A stretch of DNA of 64,000 nt from Polytrichum commune (taxonomy: Eukaryota; Streptophyta; Polytrichopsida; Polytrichales; Polytrichaceae), in assembly GCA_950295325.1 (NCBI GenBank), contig OX485807.1:5894501-5958500 (forward strand), in the 5' to 3' direction. A program made the position numbers and the translations under genes. The notes under the pieces were generated by a model, which saw only the letters and a list, made by a program, of their open reading frames with translations, was not told where the DNA came from and searched no databases. How positions within the stretch are numbered: the first letter of the stretch is position 1; each line of letters begins with the position of its first letter. Below are positions 37,901-49,092 of the stretch, piece by piece.

Positions 37901-39682
37901 CATAATGTGCCACATAGAATTCCGAACTTAACGCCTGACCTAAAAAGTGTGTATGACTCATCGTAGCCAATCCCTTGCCATTCCTCTCGTGTATTCAATG
38001 CTTGCATCTCAGAACCAATGAAATTTCTCTCTTTCTTTACCACATAGGAAGACTTACAGTGGTGTAAAAAGACCCAAAATAATGCTACAAAGACTCAAAT
38101 TAACAAAATCCATAACAACCAATCAATCTGATGACCTCTTCTCTACAATCACTTCTGAATATCACTATCTCTACCAAACATTTCCAGTATCAACCCCACT
38201 AGAGTAACAACAAATAACTGTACCTCAAATGATGCGATAAAAGAATAATCGCCCCCAACATTCTCCCACATCCCGATTGTGGAGTCAAAACTGGCAGTTG
38301 CTAGCATGTTGGCATTTGGAGACCAGGAACATTGCCGAACAGTGCGTGTATGGGATGAGTCCAAGACTGCCTATGCATCAAGCACCCCATGTCACAAGAA
38401 TTCATAACAAGAAGACATCTTATCCTAATTAAGAGAAGCTTCTTTGCATACATTTCCAGAAGACCTTGTGAAGACAACCCTAACTGCAACATATTACTAT
38501 CTACTTCAATTAATCACATTCAAATTTAAACCACCTTTGCAGGTGTAAAAGCACATCTTTTTCTTCTTCTTTTTTAAATTGTGGGCCAAAAGAAAGAGAC
38601 CTTGCAAACCCAAGTGGCTGAGGAAGGCGACGACCCTGGTGGCTGTTCCCAAATCCGGACAGTTTTATCTCCACTGCTTGAAGCTAGGACAGATCCACTA
38701 CCTGGTTTCCATGCTACACACCAAGCCCTGGCCCAATAGTTCCACAATTTGCAAGTATTAGAACTAGCCTTACAAAAGCTTCCTTGGATGCATGCCAAGG
38801 AATGTGTATCTTCCTTTCTGGGCAATAATCGTCGTTACATAGTAAACATGCTAGAACTGATCTCTAGCCACGGCACCTGATCTCTAGTACATTTAAATTT
38901 TCGGACACCTTTCCCGGGTACATGAATTAGGTCATCCTTGAGATGTGAAAGATATTTTCTCTAGCAATTCATGTAAAACCTGCTGTTATGTGCGTTGAAT
39001 TGCTGTCGTTGATATGTTGTTGTTATGTTGAGAACTCAAAAGTATCAAGAAGTCGTCTTGTCAACAACTTTTACATATTCACATCTCGGGTTAGTGCTTA
39101 GGTAAAGACCCACAACTCTTAAGGTGATAAACCCTAAGCCCTTAAGAATGGTCGATTATTTGCATCTGGTGCAAAACTACTGCAAATTTGGAGTGGAATT
39201 TGAGCTACTGCAGTTATGGTCGTTGTACAGGAACCAAGTCCTCGGAAGCTATAAGAGATGCAATGAATGAACACAAACTTAACCCATCCCATTCCATCGA
39301 ATGCACCTCCAAGGTTAACCGTCAGAGTTACACGTCTACGTAGCTGAGCTCGTCAATTTCCAAACAGCTTCTCTGGATTTATAAAAGAATCATAGCATCA
39401 CGCTTTCCGATGCTTGTCCGAAACTTCTCACCTTCCTTCCAAACCATACAAGTTTGCACCTCCGAAAGCTGGAAGGTAGAGAATGAGAATCAATCAAATT
39501 TTGCTCGAATTCTCTAATTTCATTGAAGAAGGTCCAAGAGGAGAGAATTGTGGAGACATCGAGCACCTGTCCTCGTGGCCCTCCAGCTCCTGCACCAGGC
39601 GCAACGACAAGCCTCCTGCAATCCGCTTCTCTCCTGTTGCCTCACTTGCAGGCGCATGCTGATCCTGCAAGCTCTCCGCCAT
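34918..39682 (-). CDS. CIA1: Cytosolic iron-sulfur assembly WD40 protein CIA1 (CIAO1)
   Basis: Eleven exons in transcript order: 39567-39682, 38601-38727, 38224-38370, 37371-37589, 36873-36937, 36459-36524, 36188-36262, 35978-36040, 35493-35568, 35247-35330 and 34918-34998. All have GT-AG borders and give 372 residues. CIA1 is a seven-bladed beta-propeller. It is part of the complex that hands cytosolic Fe-S clusters to target proteins such as DNA polymerases and helicases. WD repeats are visible in order: [45 protein letters not shown] with [60 protein letters not shown] and the last blade [14 protein letters not shown]. The start is the ATG at 39682; the N-terminal extension of about 30 residues before [11 protein letters not shown] is a little longer than in familiar homologues. 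Intron phases vary, yet the total is in frame, supporting the model. Confidence 0.95.
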
Positions 39683-39699
39683 CGCCTCGCGTTTTGAAA

Positions 39700-41320
39700 G
39701 TGGGTCCTGCAAAAAGGGTGGATTCCTTCACTCTTTCTGACAAGAAGCTCGATCGATAAACCAATGTCTCCCGTAATCGAGACAGTGAGAGATGAAGGTG
39801 TCTCCCTGTTGGGTAAGCAATGCACGAGCATTTTAGGGTTAACTCTTAAGTGTGTCCGCTTCGGTGCCTCGTGGCAAGACAGGATTGGACAGATTTCCTC
39901 TAGTTATTCATTCGCATTCATAACATTTAAGGCCCAAACCACATGACCGGAAGACAAAGGAGGTCTTCTTCCGCTAGGTTGGCAACCTTGTTGGCACATA
40001 AAAGTAAAGTGTCCAATGAAAACATGTTCTCTCTTTCAATTCCTATTCTTTCTTTCCATTTCTAGGATTTCTGGACACAATTATACTAGTGTTCATAAGT
40101 GTTTTAGTGTTGTTTCTTTGTCATATCATTTGTCTTTTTGTCACATGGGATTTTTGAACCTAATACCCAACCAGAGGAGTATCGATGACTCAATGAGGTC
40201 AAACCATTGCTCTTCTTTTCATGTGATAGTTACTTGCCCTTCTCAATGAATGAGAGGTGTTCCTTTTTGAAAACTTCTTGTCATGTGGTCTGGGCCTAAG
40301 AGACTCGTGATCCTTCCCCATTTCTAAATAAATCAAATGTCTTGTTTCATAGGCTTTTGTCACGGCACTAAGATCAAAGCTACCAAATGTTATGAATTAC
40401 AACATGTTTATTCATGGGCCTTGGCTAAATTATTCATGCCTAGGGTAAGTAGTAGGTGGAGCTTGGCAATGTATCAATCATCAACAACATCACTTTCTTG
40501 TATCTACTTTGGATATATAGGAAGGGACAAAGTGTCTTGATTGATGACCACCACATTTACGACAACTACTCTTATGGCACCCACGCTAAGGTCAGTCGTT
40601 GCTCCTTAGTAGGAGGAGGAGTCCCTCTTGACAGGGAAAGGTCATCTCTTTCCGAAATCCACTGCTATCAATGAAGAGTTTGTCCTACTCACAATAACCT
40701 CATTGGATGTAATGTCTTATAGTTTCACATGTTCACTTCACTGCATACAAGACATAACTCCTATCAAGATGGAAACTCTCTCACTATTGTGGGCCAATCA
40801 CTGGTCTTAAGTGTGGGCATGCTATTACTTCATCAACTATAACACAAAGCGTCGTTGAGAATGGTTGCAATGGTTGTAGGTTACTTTGTTTGGTTCTTTC
40901 TTTTGTTTGTAGTTACTAGATACGTGGCACCATGAGAGAACTTTAAGGCAAAAGAATGGGAAAAGGTTTGTAAAAGGTATAACTTGTAAGGGTTGTCCAA
41001 CACTACGATTGTAAGGGTTAAACTTTTGAGGAGCGATGTATCATTTCATATGTGTGACATATCTTTGTGGGACTAAAAATATTCTACAAAATATTCCCCT
41101 TTTGAATTGATCGGGATTCCATATACCCCATACCACGGATGGAAGTTACACCTGTGACCCTTTTCAATTTCTCATCCAAAGGTGGGATTCTTTCAAAAAA
41201 ATTGCAGTGAAAGGTACCCAGTATGGTTCTTTTCAGCAACCCCGGATCCTTTGAGGTACCTATTTGTCAGCTTTTACCAATCATGCCAGGTTTTACACTC
41301 CCTTTATCCTTCCCATGAGT
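39700..41320. other. Spacer upstream of CIA1
   Basis: The first few hundred bases should hold the CIA1 promoter. Short + strand frames (for example 40016-40249) have no recognisable features. Confidence 0.4.
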
Positions 41321-41330
41321 TTGGGGGGAA

Positions 41331-41566
41331 AGGAAATAATCGCACATAGCGTATCTTTCATCCATCCAACATAAGAACTTCACCCCTATATAGGTTTGTG
41401 GCCGATTCATCTCAAATGATGTATACTAGATTAATTTGGAGTCTTTAATATGAATTCTAGTGTCAATTTGACAAAATGCAGTAATATTCATGTTGCGTAT
41501 TATTTTAGGGTTTTTGTGTTGGATAAATGAGAGGTATACTCGTATGCAATAATTCCCTCTCTCCTA
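41331..41566 (-). mobile_element. MITE family A, copy 3 (inverted)
   Basis: The ends match copies 1 and 2 (left GGAAATAATCGCACATAGCG then CATCCATCCAACATAA; right GTTGGATAAATGAGAGGTAT then CAATAATTCCCTCTC). The interior landmark CCCCTATATAGGTTTGTGG is the reverse complement of the landmark in the other copies, so this copy is inverted. Confidence 0.65.
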
Positions 41567-41569
41567 AGT

Positions 41570-43575
41570 TAGGTTGTGCCCTCCTGCTGTAATTATAATG
41601 CTTCAGAGTCTAGACCAATGTTGGACCGATGAGACTTTATTCGATACCCATTCATGTATATAGAAGGAAACCCAAAAGGAATGTTGGTACTTTCACTGAC
41701 ATGAATATATGGGCATGTTAATTATCGTGTTCAAGAGCTTCCTTGATATTGATATCATTTGGGTGTGCATAACAAAGATTTTTCTTTTTTGGGAAATTCG
41801 TGGGGCATAGAGATTTGATTCTTAAAATAGATAAACTACTATTCGGATTACACCTACATCATCCAAGAACTTTCATATCTAGGTGGATGTACCCTAGTAT
41901 CAACATGGCGTTAGATTGACATCAACTCAAAGTATGGACTAGATAACTAGCGAGAGGAGAGTGATAGATGATTGTAGGAGCAACGAGTCTTCCACCTGTT
42001 ACTCGAGTTGGTTAATTAATCATAATTGATCAACTCATGGACAAAAAATTGGAAGAATAAATGACATTGAGCCTTCATCAATGACAACTTGTGACGACTT
42101 CTAATAACCCTTCAACTATTAGATGAGTGATTGGTGATGACTTATGTATAGATTGATTCTTTGATTTGTGATATTAGTACTTGATTGGTATTTATAAGTT
42201 TGAAAGCAAACCATGGCCACCCCTATGTAAGTTAGTGTGTGTAATCAACCCGAGAGACGTTCCATAACCAATCACTCATCCAAGAGAGAAAAAAAACTAT
42301 CATAACTCTCACATTTGTCATCCATGAAGATGCAATATCATCCATAAATTTCAAATTTCATCCATGATCTAATAAGTTATGACGGATAACCAACTCAAGT
42401 AGGTGGATGACTCGCCACTCCCACAACTTTTCATCTAATCTCCTTTCATTGGTTATTTAATTCGTAAAGGCCCATGTTGAATTCCCCTTTGTAATCGAAG
42501 GTACCCTTACTTTGCGTAAGATACCCAACATGTGCCACGACGCATTACATTTCTCCAACCAAGCAAAGTCATTGAAATCTATCCTTGGGCCTTTGCATTT
42601 AACACTACATTTGGGGAAGTGCACTATGGGGAACTTAGGGTGAATTTCCATGTAGACCACTTGCCCACTAGATTCTTGATAATATTGGGTTGGAGGTGTT
42701 CACATGTAGATAAGCACAAGCCGCCAACCAACGATATTTTGGTGGCACACTAGAATGTGGAGGGCCGTGGACACATGCTGCTAGACTTTCATGCACCCAC
42801 TAAAACACCTTTAAACCTACAAATGTTGGCCACCAAAGGATTGAAGACCAATTTTAGGAGGAGGAGGAGGAGGTTAATAGGTGGGCCCGGATTTGAGAAG
42901 ATGAGAGTAGCTAGTTGGCACATACGAACCCTACCCCACCATATTCCATCTAGAATACATTTGGTTAAGTTTGTCCTTATTCCCACTAGAATATGGTGGG
43001 AGAGCGGTCTACATGGAAACTCACCCTTATTCCCCCAATATATGAGACACATTTTATGGTATTGGCGGGGGGCACCATGCTAGACATAGTCGCTTGGCCA
43101 TAAATTGGATTGGTTGGGTGGAGGGGGGCTTGTTTTTAGATAAAGTAGGTGGTGGGGATGGTGATGTTGCCTCTACTAGTAGTGGTGGATGCTAGGTGTC
43201 CACTTTCAAATGGTGTACAAAAGAGGCATTGTTCAAGATTAAAAGCCCTCATATGAGTTCATTTTGAAGGGTTATCAAATTTCAGCCCTTTAATTGGAGG
43301 GTTGGTTCAAATGCAAGATGCTAATCCAAGAATATAGAAATGAAATACAAAACTCATATTAAACTTGTGCATGAATTATATGATACATGTTTCAATTACA
43401 ATGTGAAGAATTAAGAATCAACCATCTGACTCCATTTCTTGTAATGACAATGCCCTACGCTTGTTGGTTCTTGTGACGGGCATATTATATTGAGGACTTC
43501 AAGTGACGTCTTCATTTTCAATTTGGGATTGCGTTTTGAAGGGTTATTTTGAAGGGTCATTAACAAAAACTGATG
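41570..43575. other. Spacer, no gene recognised
   Basis: Two consecutive + strand frames at 42532-42753 and 42757-43083 are the longest candidates. Neither resembles a family I know, and a glycine/arginine-rich patch comes from a GGAGGAGGAGG run. I see no promoter or splice support. Confidence 0.35.
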
Positions 43576-43580
43576 GTAAA

Positions 43581-44510
43581 GCCCCCTCCCCACCTGACTT
43601 TAGCAAAAACTAGGTATTTACATTAAAACCCAACTTAATACCCAGAGCTTGGTTATTAGGGTCCACCACCTGGTTTGGTGGTAGATGTCAGGTGCGGGCC
43701 TAATACCCAGATTTGTCTTACCTTAACGACTCCAGAACCTTCTTAACTTTGTCGCTAAAACTTCGTGTAAAGGTGATGGGAGAACCCCGGCTCCCAAGTC
43801 TCCCGAAGGCCCCTAACGACACTGAAAGTTCAACTTCAAATGGCTTCCCAATCTCCACATGCAAGTCTCATGGTTGCAATCCTGAGGAAGCGCACGGCAG
43901 GGAGTCATGAGATGAGTGTTTATGATCAAGCACGCAATGCATCCCTAGGCACGGAGCTTCGTTGCAAATTTGGAGCTAGGTGGTGGCGTCGATGAATCTC
44001 AGTCTTCCTTCATCGCTCCCTCCGCTCATAGCGAAGAAAATATAAGTCGAGTCCATCCGTCCGTCGCCTGCATTCGATTCTTTGCTGGCTTTGGAGTAAT
44101 TTAGGGAGATTTAGGGAAGACATGTCCATATTTAAAATTCGACTAGAAAACCGTTGTTGGAGGAATTTTCGGTGGGTTCAAGTGGCAGTTAAGTGCCGTT
44201 GCAACCTTCGAGAAGCCCGTAGCTCATATTTACCGGTAATGTTGCTCAAGCATGCCATATAGCTAAGACCTGCTTGGGCCAATCCCACTTCGGCAGATGT
44301 GCAGGTTAGTGGCCCTACAAATCCTCCGCGGTGTTAGCAGAGGTCATCAACCTCGGCACTGAATCACTAGGATCGGGGAGTTTTAGTGCCTCCACCGTGG
44401 ACAACCAGCTCAGCTCGGGAGCTAATACTTGCCCAGGTGGAGAAGGGTGGTATTAAAGAAGTGGTATTAGGTTAAAACCAACCTCCCTAAAGTCAGGTGG
44501 GGAGGGGGGC
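43581..44510. mobile_element. Non-autonomous TIR element, about 0.93 kb
   Basis: GCCCCCTCCCCACCTGACTT at 43581 is mirrored at the right end, where CTAAAGTCAGGTGGGGAGGGGGGC ends at 44510 (paired over about 23 bases). Beyond it, ACTTAATACC on the left pairs loosely with GGTATTAGG-like sequence on the right. A third copy of the terminal motif, AAAGTCAGGTGGGGATGGG, lies near 44735, so a larger or nested element is possible. No transposase is visible. Confidence 0.5.
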
Positions 44511-45214
44511 ATAAGATAGGTGAGTAGTAAGGCATTTGGGGATGGGACAAAAACTACCCAAAATTCATTACTTGGTAGATAAAACAATGAACATGTGTGA
44601 AAGCTACTTAACTAAAAGCTACTTGGAAATCTCCGGAGCAAGTTCTTGTAGATGCATTGGGATAGCTGGATGCCTCTGCCATAACCAAGGGAACTTTACC
44701 TAGTTTTTAAGAAAGACTTTGGTTATTTGGTAAAGTCAGGTGGGGATGGGCCATTAGAGATGTCTCTTGTGATAAGGCCTTTTGAGGCACTATGCAAATA
44801 TTTCATTTTTTGAATAAAGTTTCCCTTAGGTTATGGAAAGCTGATGTGGCTTTTTCTGTGTCTTCTTTCTGGCTGGTTGGGACACCCCCTTTAATTAATT
44901 GAAATGCCAAAGGTTAGGTATATCAAAGTGTTTTGCATTCCCTCGTGTATTACCTATTACATTATCCTGTGGTTTCCACGTGGCAAGAAAGTCGAGGTGG
45001 CGTGGGACACCAGCCGAGTTGGCAACTGGGACCTGGGCTGCTCGGTTCTCTGTGGCAGACAGACAAGACAGACAGACAGTAACTTAATGGCTCTCGACGT
45101 GGATGCATCCCGAACGATGCATCCACTCACGAACTCCCAATTTTGTGCCACATAAAGAGCATCAATTTCACACAGCAATTGCTCACATACTTACACCTCT
45201 TGTGTTTTCCGTGT

Positions 45215-45660
45215 CTCATCTCAGCATTGAGGTTTTCGCAAGACATAGGCAGAGTACTGGGGGGAGTTTCACTCATAACGGGGTTGATTCGAGAGAGAAC
45301 GCATAGCAATCGCTAAATTACAGCTGGTCTGTTGCCAAAACCTTTGTTTTCTCTGTCTTATCAACTCAGCATTGGGGTTTTGGCGGGGGAGAGGCAGGGG
45401 GTTGATACGAGAGAACACACAGCAGTTGCTAAGTAATCTGTTGTCTGTGTCTCAGCTCAGCATTGTGGTTTAAGTAGGACAGAGGCAAAGTTTTGGGGTA
45501 TTTTCTCTCACATCTGGGTTGATACGAGAGACATCACACAGCAATTGCTAAGTTAGAGCTGGACTAGTGGGAACACGCCTCTGTTTCTGTTTTGTCTCAG
45601 TGAGGTTTTGGTAGATAGACAGCGTTTTGGGGAGAGTTTCGGGTGTGGGTTTGGGCAAGT
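45215..45660. repeat. Tandem array in the KDSA 5' leader, roughly 90-145-bp unit
   Basis: Four units share CTCAGCATTG[AGT]GGTTT (last unit CTCAGTGAGGTTTTGG), then GACA.AGGCA, GTTTTGGGG or similar, TTGATACGAGAG and CACAGCAATTGCTAA. They start near 45221, 45366, 45457 and 45595. The last unit runs up to the coding region, so the array forms the 5' UTR and core promoter area of KDSA. Confidence 0.7.
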
Positions 45661-45691
45661 GGTGGACTTCTTCGGAGTAAGTAAGGTAGCG

Positions 45692-46579
45692 ATGGCGGCC
45701 TCACCGAACTTCTCCGCGTTCTTCAAGGAGCTGACACTCGCGGAGCCCTTTTTCGTGATGGCAGGGCCGAATGTGATCGAATCCCCCGAGCATTGCCTAA
45801 AGATGGCACGCCAGATCAAGTCAGTCACCGACGAGCTCGGACTCAAGCTAATCTTCAAGTCGAGCTTCGACAAGGCGAATCGCACCTCAGCAGCCTCATT
45901 CCGGGGGCCAGGCATGGAGGAAGGGTTGAAGGTGTTAAGATTAGTGAAGGAGACATACAACATTCCCATCGTCACAGACGTGCACGAATCCTGGCAATGT
46001 GAGGCGGTGGGGGAAGTAGCTGACATAATTCAAATCCCTGCGTTCCTGTGCAGACAGACAGACCTTCTGGTCGCAGCTGCCAAGACAGGGAAGGTGATTA
46101 ACATTAAAAAGGGCCAGTTCTGTGCTTCCTCGGTGATGAAAAACTCTGCAGATAAGATCAGGCTTGCGGGGAACCCTAATGTGATGGTGTGTGAGAGAGG
46201 CACCATGTTTGGCTACAATGACCTAATTGTGGACCCGAGGAATTTGGAGTGGATGAGGGAGTCTGGTGCGCCTGTGGTGGCAGACATTACTCATTCCTTG
46301 CAACAACCTGCGGGGCAGAAGCTGGAAGGTGGGGGAGTTGCGAGCGGTGGATTGAGGGAGCTTATTCCTTGCATTGCTAGGACATGTGTGGTTGTTGGTG
46401 TGGATGGCATTTTTATGGAGGTTCATGATAACCCCGCGAATGCACCATGCGATGGACCCACGCAGTGGCCGCTGCGTAACCTCAAGAGCTTGCTTCAGGA
46501 GCTGATGGATATTGCGAGAGTCACAAAGGGCAAGGAGAAAATGCACATTGATCTTACTCCTGTTGAGGAAGACTTCTAA
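45692..46579 (+). CDS. KDSA: 3-deoxy-8-phosphooctulonate synthase (KDO-8-phosphate synthase)
   Basis: Single-exon gene of 295 residues. The enzyme condenses arabinose-5-phosphate with phosphoenolpyruvate to form KDO-8-phosphate, which plants need for the KDO of rhamnogalacturonan II. The TIM-barrel motifs are intact: FFVMAGPNVIES (20-31), FKSSFDKANRTS, SFRGPGM, PIVTDVHES, IIQIPAFLCRQTDLL, NIKKGQFCA, ERGTMFGYNDLIVD, VADITHSLQQP and GVDGIFMEVHDNP. Asn27 sits where metal-dependent bacterial enzymes carry a cysteine, so this is the metal-independent class usual for plants. The frame is open 28 codons further upstream, but the ATG at 45692 matches plant homologues (MAAS...) and the upstream part looks like repeat-derived leader. 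The absence of introns is notable because I recall the Arabidopsis genes as intron-rich. The end of the gene is copied twice downstream. Confidence 0.97.
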   Translation: MAASPNFSAFFKELTLAEPFFVMAGPNVIESPEHCLKMARQIKSVTDELGLKLIFKSSFDKANRTSAASFRGPGMEEGLKVLRLVKETYNIPIVTDVHESWQCEAVGEVADIIQIPAFLCRQTDLLVAAAKTGKVINIKKGQFCASSVMKNSADKIRLAGNPNVMVCERGTMFGYNDLIVDPRNLEWMRESGAPVVADITHSLQQPAGQKLEGGGVASGGLRELIPCIARTCVVVGVDGIFMEVHDNPANAPCDGPTQWPLRNLKSLLQELMDIARVTKGKEKMHIDLTPVEEDF

Positions 46580-47350
46580 TGAGTCACCACTTTCTCATCA
46601 ACACCATTGTACTATTACAGGAAGCCTCGTAGGTTGAGATGCAGATCAATGCCACCAATGCAGAGTTAGAGATTTCAATGACCTTAGTGTTGTAGAGCAT
46701 CCATATTCTTACTACATGCCAATTTTTTTCCATTTTGGAACAATGCGAGTCTGAATTCGGACTCCCTCAAGCAAAGTCGCAATGATTTCACTGTGTTTGT
46801 GCAAGGAGATAATGCACATCGACCTTACTTCTGTTGAGGCAGACTTCTAATTCATCACTTTTCCAACACCATTGTACCATTACATGAAACCTCTTATATC
46901 GAGATTGAGATTGCAACGGCAATCTGCAGATCAATGCCACCAGTGCAGATTTAGAGATTTCAATGATCTTAGTGTTGTGGTGCACCACCCACATTTCTTA
47001 CATGCCAATAATTTCCATTTTGGAACAATTGGAGTCTGTATTCGGACTCACACAAGCAAAGTTGCAATGATTCCACTATTTGGGCCACTGGGGTTTATTT
47101 GCCTACCTGGATCCAATGAAGACGTCTAATTGATTACTTACTCAACAACATTGTACTATTACATGAAGCTGCTTAGTAGATTGAGTTTGACACGGCAATC
47201 TGCAGATCAATGGCTTCAATACAGATATAGAACTAACGAGTTTAGTATAGAGCACCTACATTCTTGCATGCCCATTTTTCAGTCTGGAAAATCCAGTAGA
47301 ATCAAAGTTTGAATTCGGACTAAAAGCAAAGCCGTCATGATTTCATTGTG
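46531..47350. repeat. Tandem array copying the KDSA 3' end, about 270-bp unit
   Basis: Unit 1 (from 46531) contains the last 16 KDSA codons and the stop. Unit 2 (from 46802) repeats them with changes: it encodes KEIMHIDLTSVEADF and a stop where the gene has KEKMHIDLTPVEEDF. Unit 3 (about 47075-47350) retains only GAAGACGTCTAATTGATTAC from the coding part. All share ATTGTACTATTACA or a variant, GCAGATCAATGCCACCA, GCAAAG[TC].GCAATGATTTCA and TTTCCATTTTGGAACAAT or a variant. The units probably lie in the 3' UTR. Confidence 0.85.
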
Positions 47351-47359
47351 TTTGGGCTC

Positions 47360-49090
47360 CACCGGGATCCATCGTCTCATACTTTTTTTCTGGAACAGGA
47401 TGCCTGAAAATTCTTGCTGCATTGTACACGGAGCCCGCCTGTTTCTTGGTATACTGACTTGAAATGAAACGAAATCTTGAAGGGACTTTGTTGATTAAAA
47501 TAGGAGCTGGAGAGATAGGTTTCAAACACAAAGGGGTTTGTCTGTCCAGAAAACATTAACTGGATTAAGTTTGTGGACTCCAGCAACATAGCCGAGGGTC
47601 TTTGGGAACTTGGATGCATTCATATTCTTCAAAACACAGAACGGAGTACATAATGAGGTATCAGGCAATCCGAACAGCAACTAAATGCACTGGAACATAC
47701 CAAGATAAGCTCCCACAGATTAGGTCTGCAGTGCCAAAGTAGTATACCTCTACAACGAGTGCTATTTGCTGTTGCGAAAAGTGAAGGCTGCAGTACGTGA
47801 AGAGTATACTTACAAAGGTGGCCTTCCAAGCTGATTTTGATGTTTCTTTGCCCAGTGATTTTACCTACTCTCAAGTTCAAACTCGTCTGATAACACGTTC
47901 CTATACCAATCCACCCGCTTCTATTTCTCACATTGGGATGCACAAGAATCAATGCAGCGGAGGAGTAAAGGAGCACTCAGTAATGAAATCAAGGAGTCCT
48001 GAGGTCATTCCGCATGGTTGCAGCATCAAGCACATGATCTGGCATACAGCTAACTATGGCTCACGTGGACCCCTGTGGATTGCAAAGGGACTGGCAGATA
48101 ACCCAATCCAGTACCTGACCAGTGGGTTCAGCTGAAGAGAGACGGTTGGTGGTGACCAGTGGGGTTCAGGAGACACTGGGCCCAGCCCCCTGCAGAGACA
48201 CGCGCCCTCGGAGAGCTCCCTCAGAGCGATCTGCCATTGCTTATTTTCGTTTCGGAGCTCGATCAGCATCCTATCGACAAGACACTTGTTCTAAACCTTC
48301 AATTGAGGAGCTCAAATTGCTCAACCTGAAGGGTCAAATATCGGTATTGCAGGGACAAGGAGGTTAAGTCAGGGGACATGGAAGCGCAGGGAGAGCGTTT
48401 CACAATCATGTGCACAAATGCCATACAAGCACAAAAGCAACAAATGATATAAGAGGAAGACAGGCAGGTATATAATATGCGTTTTTCATCCTTCGTGGGG
48501 TTTTCTTCCTTTCCAACTTCATTGGGTGCTAACGTTTTTGAGCAGTTTTGTGCATTTGGGAGTTCAATGTGTGTTACGTAACTGCTTCTTGTATGTTTGC
48601 AGCGGGCTTTTAACCAGGCTGGGTAATCCCCTATTGCTCATCATGAGTTCGATGGGTCCATGCCGAATCCTTTTCAGCTACTGAGATGATCACTTGCCCT
48701 GAATGTGGTCTTCAATCTTTCCTGCAAATCGTGGATTTTGAAAATCCCCGAGAAGTTATAGGTTCACGATTGAGCGTAAGCCATTTCTAGGTAGACTTTT
48801 CGGTTTGAATCTTGATGCATTTTATTGGTCGACGACTTGTGTCCTCACACGAGGATATCGCGGAAATCGTTAACCTGGTTGCTCAACAGCGCAGATTGGT
48901 AGGATACTTCTAAGGATGACACCGGAAGAGTAATTGTAATGTCCAGAGATAGCCATGAATTTTTCATGTATGTTATCAGCGGCACATGCTGTCAGAATCA
49001 TCGATCATCAAACACCGTGTGGTCCTGACTATTGGAGTATCTTCTTGATGTCGTTCTAATGTGCTCCTGCAAGTCCAACTCAATATTGTC
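47360..49090. other. Spacer and probable 5' region of the LOTUS gene
   Basis: Overlapping frames at 47629-48367 on both strands have no recognisable family features. TGGGCCCAGCCCC near 48178 contains a TGGGCC (site II type) element, and GC content rises there, so the promoter and leader of the downstream gene may begin about 48.1-48.7 kb. Confidence 0.35.
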
Positions 49091-49092
49091 GA

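Noticed and set aside
42532-43083. Two consecutive + strand frames (73 and 108 codons)
   Set aside because: Separated by a stop, low-complexity arginine run, no family resemblance and no promoter evidence.
45553-46026. 157-codon frame on the minus strand
   Set aside because: It is antisense to KDSA, whose sequence explains the open frame fully.
47629-48367. Overlapping frames of 80-115 codons on both strands
   Set aside because: No recognisable domain and no splice support; more likely 3' flank of KDSA and leader of the LOTUS gene.
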